From NCBI RefSeq assembly GCF_000807775.2, contig NZ_CP047385.1, positions 2,914,001-2,978,000 on the forward strand: DNA of 64,000 bases, read 5' to 3'. This DNA comes from Pandoraea fibrosis (lineage in GTDB: Bacteria > Pseudomonadota > Gammaproteobacteria > Burkholderiales > Burkholderiaceae). The position numbers and the translations under genes are program-made. The stretch's first letter is position 1. Each line of letters starts with the position of its first letter. Shown in pieces: positions 8,910 through 17,239 of the stretch. The notes under the pieces are model-generated. The model was not told where the DNA came from, ran no database searches, and was given only the letters and a program-made list of their open reading frames with translations.

Positions 8910-9493
8910 CGCGCCTCGTATTCTTCTGCGGTCACTCGGGCGCCGGCAAGACGACGCTCGCGAAACGGCTGATCCGCCCACTGATCGCGCGCAGTGGCGA
9001 GGCGTTTTGTCTGCTGGACAAGGACACGCTTTATGGCGATTACAGCGCGTCGGTGATGGGCGCGTTGACCGGCAATCCGAACGACCGTGATAGCCCGCTG
9101 TATTTGCAGACGTTGCGCGAACCGGAGTACGCCGGACTGCTGGAAACGGCGCGGGAGAATTTGCGCCTTGGCGTGAATGTGCTGGTGGTCGGGCCGCTTT
9201 CGCGCGAGTTGCGCGAAGGGCTGCTGTTCGACCGGGCATGGCTCGGCATCGATGACGATGTGGGCGTTCACGTGGTCTGGGTCGATCTGGACGAGGCGCA
9301 AGCCAAGGCGCGCATCGAGAGTCGCGGCAATCCGAACGATGCCTACAAGCTTGCGCATTGGGACGAGTACCGCGTGCGTCGTTTTCTGCCGCCCGCTGCT
9401 GCGTTCCCCGGACTGGTCCGTTTCGACAACACGGCACCGACGCTGGACGACGACGAGCGGCTGTTGCAAACGCTGTTGGCACAGACGCGTTGA
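8906..9493 (+). CDS. P-loop kinase-like ATPase (AAA_33 type)
   Basis: A 195-residue protein with a Walker A motif at its N-terminus (FFCGHSGAGKTTLAKRLI; G9-T17) and an architecture like small-molecule or nucleoside kinases of the AAA_33/zeta-toxin group. 'FCLLDKDTLYGDY' (~30-42) resembles the acceptor-binding Asp loop, and 'VHVVWVDLDEAQAKARIESRGNPND' resembles the kinase lid with the R..RGNP.D motif. The reading frame extends further upstream, but the ATG at 8906 lies directly before the P-loop and overlaps the cupin stop. The substrate is unknown; coupling to a cupin suggests a small carbohydrate- or amine-like metabolite, which is inference. Confidence 0.8.
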   Translation: MTRLVFFCGHSGAGKTTLAKRLIRPLIARSGEAFCLLDKDTLYGDYSASVMGALTGNPNDRDSPLYLQTLREPEYAGLLETARENLRLGVNVLVVGPLSRELREGLLFDRAWLGIDDDVGVHVVWVDLDEAQAKARIESRGNPNDAYKLAHWDEYRVRRFLPPAAAFPGLVRFDNTAPTLDDDERLLQTLLAQTR

Positions 9494-9570
9494 TTGTCGA
9501 AATTCGTTCCAAGGGAAAAGTCTTAAAAGGCGGGTGACGAGGGGAAACGGGGGAGGGGCGTTGCTAAGGT

Positions 9571-10746
9571 ATGGGCACTTTCCTCCCTGGCCCTATGCCG
9601 ACCATGTCCCTGCCTCTTTGCCCGTTGTCTTCGTCTGCGGCTGGTGTCGCAGGCCGCTTGCGCAAGTTCCTGTCTCTCGTGCTGATGCCGGTGGTCGGCC
9701 TGAGCGTTGTCGTTTCGGCGATGGCGCACGCCGGTGGGCCACCGATGCCCGGCATGCCTCGGCTGAGTACGGTGGCGCTGCCGTTACCGTCATCCGCCGG
9801 AGATTCCCCGGCATCAGGCGATAACGCCGTCGGCCAAGCGCTCACGTCTGAAGACGCCCCCACGATGGCGCACATTCGCGAGCGCGGACGCATCGTGCTC
9901 GGCTATCGGCAAACCGCCGTGCCATTTTCGTATGTCGATGTGAAGGACAGACCGATGGGCTTGGCATGGGCACTCTGCCAACGCATTGTGCCCAAGCTGC
10001 AACGCGAACTCGACATGCCGGACCTGCGCATCACACCCGTTCGCGTGATCGAGCAGATGCGCGGCCCGCTGGTCAAGGCCGATGCCATCGACATCGATTG
10101 CGCACCGTCAACGGTCACCGCAGCGCGTGAGCGGCAGGTGGCGTTCAGTCTTCCCTACTATGCGGCCAATGTTCGCCTGATGGTCCGGCAGGGAGCCGGC
10201 ATCGCGTCCATCGACGACATGCGTGGTCTGCGGCTCGCCGTCGTGCAAGGTACCACCGCCGAACGGCTTGTGCGCGCTCAGCACGTTCGCACGGGCTTCC
10301 AACTGCTCATGGCGCGCGACTACGCCGACGCGTTTCGCATGCTGCGCGAACATCGCGCTCAAGCCCTCGCGCTCGACGACGTGCTTCTCGAAGGACTACG
10401 CGCCACGAGCAAGTCGCCAGACGTGTTCGAGATCGTCGGGCCGCCGTTGTCCGATCAGCCAGAACACTACGCGCTGGTGCTGCCCAAGGACGATCCCGCA
10501 TTCAAGGCCCGGGTGGACGGCGCGCTCGCCGAAATGTTCCGCAACGGCGAGGTCGCCAAGCTTCAACGGGAATGGTTTCAAACCACCGTGCCCCCCTTCG
10601 GACACCGCCTGAATGTGGAACCCTCCGCCGAGGTGCTCGCCGTCTGGGACGCCGGTGCCCGCTACGGTATCGCTTCCGATGGCGACCCAATAACGCCCCA
10701 CCCGGCGCACGAGGCCTCCGCCACGCCTCAACCTCCCGGCAGCTAA
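9571..10746 (+). CDS. Periplasmic amino-acid-type substrate-binding protein (SBP_bac_3), first paralogue
   Basis: A periplasmic binding protein of the glutamate/aspartate type (GltI-like, bacterial SBP family 3). A hydrophobic signal sequence (FLSLVLMPVVGLSVVVSAMAHA) is followed by a ~60-residue linker and the binding domain: MAHIRERGRIVLGYRQTAVPFSYVD, 'PMGLAWALCQRI', 'VKADAIDIDCAPSTVTAARERQVAFSLPYY' and 'LRLAVVQGTTAERL'. It is closely related to the next gene, so the two look like a tandem duplication. No permease or ATPase gene lies nearby. The start is uncertain: 9571, 9595 and 9604 are all possible, and none has a clean Shine-Dalgarno at normal spacing. A GGGAGG at 9551-9556 could pair with CCTCCC at 9582-9587. 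Confidence 0.85.
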   Translation: MGTFLPGPMPTMSLPLCPLSSSAAGVAGRLRKFLSLVLMPVVGLSVVVSAMAHAGGPPMPGMPRLSTVALPLPSSAGDSPASGDNAVGQALTSEDAPTMAHIRERGRIVLGYRQTAVPFSYVDVKDRPMGLAWALCQRIVPKLQRELDMPDLRITPVRVIEQMRGPLVKADAIDIDCAPSTVTAARERQVAFSLPYYAANVRLMVRQGAGIASIDDMRGLRLAVVQGTTAERLVRAQHVRTGFQLLMARDYADAFRMLREHRAQALALDDVLLEGLRATSKSPDVFEIVGPPLSDQPEHYALVLPKDDPAFKARVDGALAEMFRNGEVAKLQREWFQTTVPPFGHRLNVEPSAEVLAVWDAGARYGIASDGDPITPHPAHEASATPQPPGS

Positions 10747-10822
10747 CGCTCGCTTTCCGTTTCCCCGCTTCCCATCACCCCCGTTGAGTGCCTCCGCGAC
10801 ACGTCGTCGCCCCCCCAACGAA

Positions 10823-10887
10823 GGACCGATGCCCCTTTCCGCCTCTCAGACATAAACCCAACTCGCTGCAGAAAGGGGCACCGGTCC
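10823..10887. repeat. 17-bp imperfect inverted repeat between the two binding-protein genes
   Basis: GGACCG-A-TGCCCCTTTC (10823-10839) is the reverse complement of GAAAGGGGCA-C-CGGTCC (10871-10887) except for one central mismatch; the loop is 31 bases. It lies ~80 bases after the first paralogue. The T-rich run CCCCCTTTTTTGAC comes ~50 bases later, so it is not a standard terminator. Confidence 0.75.
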
Positions 10888-10999
10888 GTCTCGCCCACTC
10901 CCTTCGGTTCAACTCCCTTGGGGGCGCATTTCCCCCTTTTTTGACTTCCCGCATAAGCTAATGACTAAGGTTTCTTTGCCCTACCCCCGTCGTACCTGT

Positions 11000-11034
11000 A
11001 AATTCCTATCGTGCTGTTAATCCGATAGGAATTT
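11000..11034 (+). promoter_or_regulatory. Perfect 12-bp hairpin burying the Shine-Dalgarno of the second binding protein
   Basis: AAATTCCTATCG (11000-11011) and CGATAGGAATTT (11023-11034) are exact reverse complements around an 11-base loop. The AGGA Shine-Dalgarno (11027-11030) of the GTG start at 11038 lies inside the right arm. In RNA this would hide the ribosome binding site; in DNA it could instead be an operator dyad. It matches no regulatory RNA class I know. Confidence 0.75.
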
Positions 11035-11037
11035 GCT

Positions 11038-12012
11038 GTGAACGGTTTCAAAGAAGTCAACTGGAAAGTCGCCGCCAAACGCGTCGCACTCGGTCTCTCC
11101 ATCTGGTTTGTCGCCCAAGGCGCTGTGTCGACGGCCATGGCCGCCCCCGCCAAGACAGACGCCTCTGTCGTCGCGCTGCCCGCCGTGAACGGTGACCTGA
11201 CCGGCACCCTCAAGAAAATCCACGACACTGGCCTGATCACGCTGGGGTATCGCGAAGCCGCGATTCCGTTCGCCTACGTGAACGACAAGGGCAAGCCCGT
11301 CGGCTATACGATGGATCTCTGCTACGCCGTCGTCGACGCTGTGAAGTCGGCCCTCAATATGCCGAATCTGCGCGTGCGCGAAATGTCCATTACCCCCCAG
11401 AACCGCATCCCGCTGGTCAAGAACGGTACGGTGGACCTCGACTGCGCACCCAATACGATTACGCCGGAACGCGCCGAACAGGTCGGCTTCAGCAATCCGT
11501 ACTACGTCTCCGAAGTTCGCCTGCTGGTGAATAAGAAGGACAATATTCGCGGTCTGGAAGACCTTAAGGGGCAGAATCTCGTCGCCTCGGCCGGCTCTAC
11601 CGGAGAACGCCTGGCCCGCCTTCAAGCCGATAAGGGCGGCTTTCGTGTGATCCCCGCCCGCGATCACGGCGAGTCGATGATGACGCTGGAAACCGGACGC
11701 GCCAAAGCGTTTGCGCTGGACGACGTGCTGCTCGCCGGCCTGCGCGCAACGGCACGCGAACCGGGGGACTTCGTCATTGTCGGCGCGCCCCTTGAGACGG
11801 AACTCAACGCGCTGATGCTGCGCCGCGACGATCCGCAATTCAAACGTTTTGTCGACACAACGCTGGCTCACCTCTTCAGCTCGGGCGAGATCCGCCGCAT
11901 CCAGCGCAAGTGGTTCCAGCAACCGATTCCGCCGCGTAACGTCAACCTGAACCTCGAGCCGAGCAAGGAAGTGATCGAGGTCTGGCATAAAGGGGCGCAA
12001 GTGACCGAATGA
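11038..12012 (+). CDS. Periplasmic amino-acid-type substrate-binding protein (SBP_bac_3), second paralogue
   Basis: A 324-residue family 3 solute-binding protein with a Sec signal peptide (core VALGLSIWFVAQGAVSTAMA, cleavage near AMA-AP). The binding domain has IHDTGLITLGYREAAIPFAYVND, 'PVGYTMDLC', 'VKNGTVDLDCAPNTITPERAEQVGFSNPYY', 'LVASAGSTGERLARL' and a C-terminal KWFQQPIPPRNVNLNLEPS. The same C-terminal pattern (EWFQTTVPPFGHRLNVEPS) occurs in the preceding gene, so the pair are paralogues. Family members bind glutamate, aspartate or related polar amino acids; the ligand here is unknown. The GTG start is needed for the signal peptide and has AGGA seven bases upstream, inside a 12-bp hairpin. 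A strong terminator follows, and no transporter gene is adjacent. Confidence 0.9.
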   Translation: MNGFKEVNWKVAAKRVALGLSIWFVAQGAVSTAMAAPAKTDASVVALPAVNGDLTGTLKKIHDTGLITLGYREAAIPFAYVNDKGKPVGYTMDLCYAVVDAVKSALNMPNLRVREMSITPQNRIPLVKNGTVDLDCAPNTITPERAEQVGFSNPYYVSEVRLLVNKKDNIRGLEDLKGQNLVASAGSTGERLARLQADKGGFRVIPARDHGESMMTLETGRAKAFALDDVLLAGLRATAREPGDFVIVGAPLETELNALMLRRDDPQFKRFVDTTLAHLFSSGEIRRIQRKWFQQPIPPRNVNLNLEPSKEVIEVWHKGAQVTE

Positions 12013-12080
12013 TGCGTGTCTGAGGCGCGCGCGGGCAGGGTGCCCGCTGCATTTGCCTCCGTGACCATGACCGGGTCTCG

Positions 12081-12114
12081 AGCCCGCCGATAACGATATC
12101 GGCGGGCTTTTTTG
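12081..12114 (+). terminator. Strong Rho-independent terminator before the kdp region
   Basis: A perfect 12-bp stem, AGCCCGCCGATA (12081-12092) with TATCGGCGGGCT (12097-12108), closes on an ACGA loop and runs into six Ts. It ends the second binding-protein transcript. Confidence 0.93.
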
Positions 12115-12162
12115 TTTACGCGTTGTTTACACCCGCTTTACCCCTTTTGTCCCCGTCTTTAC
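12115..12162. promoter_or_regulatory. Phased TTTAC direct repeats: candidate KdpE operator
   Basis: TTTAC occurs at 12115, 12126, 12137 and 12158, that is at spacings of 11, 11 and 21 bases, so all copies face one side of the helix. The flanks are similar (GTTTACGC, GTTTACAC, CTTTACCC, CTTTACAC). The E. coli KdpE site upstream of kdpFABC also contains a T-rich TTTACACC motif. The array lies ~100-145 bases before the first kdp-region start. A possible -10 is TATCTT at 12174-12179, with no good -35, as expected for an activator-dependent promoter. Confidence 0.65.
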
Positions 12163-12257
12163 ACGCCGATCCGTATCTTTCAGTGCACGGCTGGCATGCG
12201 CATGCGAGGGCGCGTCGCGTCCGTGGCGTGCCGGCCGCCACACGATAGGGAGTTGTC

Positions 12258-12350
12258 ATGGACTGGTTATATCTCGGCGTCATCGCGGTGTTCGTTGCCA
12301 CGACCGTCGGCTTTGTCGCGTTTTGCGCGTCGGTAGGGGGGCAGCAATGA
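12258..12350 (+). CDS. 30-residue membrane peptide upstream of kdpF
   Basis: A short open frame ([20 protein letters not shown] followed by [10 protein letters not shown]) that is mostly one hydrophobic helix, so it probably sits in the inner membrane. AGGGAG at 12246-12251 gives a well-spaced ribosome binding site. Its TGA overlaps the kdpF start (ATGA at 12347-12350), so it is coupled to kdpF and must be co-translated with the Kdp operon. I do not recognise a named family. It could be a second KdpF-like stabilising peptide of the KdpABC complex or a translated leader that times kdpF; the sequence alone does not decide. Confidence 0.7.
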   Translation: MDWLYLGVIAVFVATTVGFVAFCASVGGQQ

Positions 12351-12439
12351 CAGCCATGTACTGGCTGAGCGGCGGACTCACGCTCGCGCTGCTCGTTTAT
12401 CTCGTCTACGCGCTATTCAAGCCGGAGGACCTAGCATGA
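12347..12439 (+). CDS. kdpF: KdpF, small subunit of the potassium-transporting ATPase
   Basis: A 30-residue single-pass peptide, [20 protein letters not shown] ending [10 protein letters not shown]. The hydrophobic helix followed by a charged 'KPE' end is the usual KdpF pattern (E. coli KdpF has 29 residues), and it stabilises the KdpABC complex. It starts on the ATGA overlap with the upstream small peptide, and its stop overlaps the kdpA start in another ATGA (12436-12439), so three cistrons are chained by four-base overlaps. Confidence 0.88.
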   Translation: MTAMYWLSGGLTLALLVYLVYALFKPEDLA

Positions 12440-14241
12440 CACTCAATGCCTGGATCCAGCTCGGCGTCTTCCTCGTCGTGCTGCTGGTGCTCGCGCGCCC
12501 GCTCGGTCATTTCATGGCCGACGTGCTCGCCGGCGAATCTCGTGTGAACCGCTGGTTCGCACCCCTCGAACGTGGCCTCTACCGCCTGTGCGGTGTCGAT
12601 CCTGAAAAGGAAATGCACTGGCGCGCCTACGCGGTGGCATTGATCGGGTTTAACGCCCTTGGCGCCGTTGCCGTCTACGCTCTGCAACGCTGGCAAGTCT
12701 GGCTGCCGCTCAACCCGCAAGGGTTCGGCGCTGTCACGCCGGATTCGTCGATGAATACGGCCGTGAGCTTTATCTCGAACACGAACTGGCAGGGTTACGC
12801 GGGCGAATCGACCATGAGCTATCTGACGCAGATGCTCGGTCTCGCCGTTCAGAATTTCATGTCGGCCGCAACGGGTATTGCGGTGGTCATCGCGCTCATT
12901 CGCGGCTTCGCGCGCCACACGGCACAGACGATCGGCAATTTCTGGGTCGATATGACCCGCATCACGCTTTACATTCTGGTGCCGCTGTCGATCGTTATCG
13001 CCGCTGTGTTCATGAGTCAGGGCGTGATTCAGAATTTCGACGCCTATCAGGACGTGGGCACGCTGCAAGCCACGCACTATGACAATCCGGTGGTGGGCCC
13101 GGACGGTCAGCCGAAGCTTGACGCCGCCGGCAAGCCGGTGACGACGCCCGCCGTGACGCAGACGCAAACGCTGCCGATGGGGCCGGTGGCCTCGCAGGAA
13201 GCGATCAAGATGCTCGGCACGAACGGTGGCGGCTTTTTCAATGCGAACTCGGCGCATCCGTATGAGAACCCGACGCCCCTGTCGAACTTCCTGCAAATCC
13301 TCGCGATCTTCCTGATCCCGGCAGCACTTTGCTCGACGTTCGGCCGTATGGTCGGCGATCGTCGTCAGGGGCTCGCCATTCTCGCCGCCATGACGATTGC
13401 ATTCTCGATTGCTGCGGTCGCCACGGTGTCTGCCGAGCAGGCGGGCAACCCGGTGCTCACGACGCTCGGCGTCGACCAGCAAGTCAGCGCCACGCAAGCC
13501 GGCGGCAACATGGAAGGCAAGGAAACGCGCTACGGCATCGTCGCGTCGGGCATTTTTGCGACGGTCACGACGGCCGCCTCGTGCGGCGCGGTCAACGCCA
13601 TGCACGATTCGCTCACGCCGCTGGGCGGCATGGTGCCGATGTTGCTGATGCAGTTGGGCGAGGTGGTCTTCGGCGGGGTCGGTTCGGGCCTGTACGGCAT
13701 GCTGGTCTTCGCCATGCTCGCGGTGTTCGTGGCCGGGCTGATGATCGGCCGCACGCCGGAATACCTCGGCAAGAAGATCGAAGCCTTCGAGATGAAGATG
13801 GTCGCTGTAGCCGTGCTCATGACGCCGCTGCTCGTGCTGTGTGGCACCGCGCTCGCGGTGCTCGTCACGGCAGGTCAGGCGGGCGTTGCGAACCCGGGTA
13901 CTCACGGCTTCTCGGAAATTCTCTACGCCTATAGCTCGGCGGCGAACAACAACGGCAGTGCGTTTGCTGGTCTGTCGGCCAACACGCCGTTCTACAACAA
14001 CACGCTGGCGATTGCGATGTGGTTCGGCCGTTTCTGGGTGATTGTGCCGGTGCTGGCGATTGCCGGTGCACTTGCACGCAAGAAGCGCATTGCCGCTACG
14101 TCGGGCACCTTGCCCACGCATGGCCCGCTGTTCGTCGTGTTGTTGCTCGGCACGGTGCTGCTGGTGGGCGCGCTCACCTATGTACCGGCGCTTGCACTCG
14201 GTCCCGTCGCCGAACATCTGGCGATGATCGGTGCGCATTGA
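12436..14241 (+). CDS. kdpA: KdpA, potassium-binding channel-like subunit
   Basis: A 601-residue polytopic inner-membrane protein that forms the K+-selective pore of the high-affinity KdpFABC pump and belongs to the superfamily of K+ transporters. Four pore-loop regions are expected; visible selectivity-filter stretches include the S-F-I-S-N-T-N-W-Q segment, [40 protein letters not shown] and the final [16 protein letters not shown]. Length and order match the family. It heads the large subunits of a kdpFABCDE cluster, so it should be induced at low external potassium through KdpDE. Confidence 0.97.
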   Translation: MTLNAWIQLGVFLVVLLVLARPLGHFMADVLAGESRVNRWFAPLERGLYRLCGVDPEKEMHWRAYAVALIGFNALGAVAVYALQRWQVWLPLNPQGFGAVTPDSSMNTAVSFISNTNWQGYAGESTMSYLTQMLGLAVQNFMSAATGIAVVIALIRGFARHTAQTIGNFWVDMTRITLYILVPLSIVIAAVFMSQGVIQNFDAYQDVGTLQATHYDNPVVGPDGQPKLDAAGKPVTTPAVTQTQTLPMGPVASQEAIKMLGTNGGGFFNANSAHPYENPTPLSNFLQILAIFLIPAALCSTFGRMVGDRRQGLAILAAMTIAFSIAAVATVSAEQAGNPVLTTLGVDQQVSATQAGGNMEGKETRYGIVASGIFATVTTAASCGAVNAMHDSLTPLGGMVPMLLMQLGEVVFGGVGSGLYGMLVFAMLAVFVAGLMIGRTPEYLGKKIEAFEMKMVAVAVLMTPLLVLCGTALAVLVTAGQAGVANPGTHGFSEILYAYSSAANNNGSAFAGLSANTPFYNNTLAIAMWFGRFWVIVPVLAIAGALARKKRIAATSGTLPTHGPLFVVLLLGTVLLVGALTYVPALALGPVAEHLAMIGAH

Positions 14242-14269
14242 ATATTGAAATGAGGCATTCGAGGCACTC

Positions 14270-16396
<2,127 letters not shown>

Positions 16397-16475
16397 TCGC
16401 GAGGCTTCCGGACACGACGGCCGAGGCTGGCCGCGTGTCCGGGCCACATTGCTGAAACTCTAAGGAATAGACGTC

Positions 16476-17060
16476 ATGAAAACCCTCTTGCGCCCGATGC
16501 TGAGCCTGTTCGTCGTGCTCTCGGTCATCACGGGTCTGGTGTATCCGCTGGTCGTGACCGGCATCGGCCGGGCGGCGTTCTCGCGCGAAGCCGCCGGGAG
16601 TCTGATCTACAAGGATGGCAAAGCCGTTGGCTCGTCGTTGATCGGTCAGAACTTCGACGAACCGAAATACTTCTGGGGCCGTCTGTCGGCCACGGCACCG
16701 ATGCCCAACAACGGTACGGCCTCGGGCGGCTCGAACTTCGGCCCGCTCAACCCGGCACTCGCCGACGCCGTGAAGGGGCGCATCGCCGCGCTGCGTGCCG
16801 CGGATCCGAGCGCCACGCTGCCGGTGCCCGCCGATCTGGTGACTTCGTCCGCGAGCGGTCTCGACCCGGACATCAGCCCGGCGGCCGCCGAGTATCAGGT
16901 CGCCCGCGTCGCCAAGGCGCGAGGCCTGAGCCCTGACGCCGTGCGCTCGCTCGTGGCGCGCTACACACAAGGCCGCCAATGGGGCATTTTCGGAGAGGCC
17001 CGGGTGAATGTTCTGAAGCTCAACCTCGCGCTGGACGGACTGACGCCCGGCAGCGTCTGA
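16476..17060 (+). CDS. kdpC: KdpC, assembly/affinity subunit
   Basis: A 194-residue protein with one N-terminal membrane helix ([26 protein letters not shown]) and a periplasmic domain containing the conserved stretches 'GSSLIGQNF...YFWGRLSAT', '[12 protein letters not shown]' and '[22 protein letters not shown]'. KdpC contacts KdpA and is thought to raise K+ or ATP affinity of the complex. AAGGAA lies upstream of the ATG. The 79-base kdpB-kdpC gap contains no terminator that I can see. Confidence 0.96.
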   Translation: MKTLLRPMLSLFVVLSVITGLVYPLVVTGIGRAAFSREAAGSLIYKDGKAVGSSLIGQNFDEPKYFWGRLSATAPMPNNGTASGGSNFGPLNPALADAVKGRIAALRAADPSATLPVPADLVTSSASGLDPDISPAAAEYQVARVAKARGLSPDAVRSLVARYTQGRQWGIFGEARVNVLKLNLALDGLTPGSV

Positions 17061-17239
17061 AAACCGTATCCGCAGGCGGGGCCGGCGAGTGAATCGCTGG
17101 TCTTGCCCGGGCGCCTGCGGTAGATTGGCGGCACGCCCCGGCGCGTGCCGCTTTTTTGCATCACCGGGCGACCGGTGATTTGATATTCGCCACGCCCGAT
17201 CTTCTGGCGTGGCGCACGCCTTCACAGTGGACTGATCCG

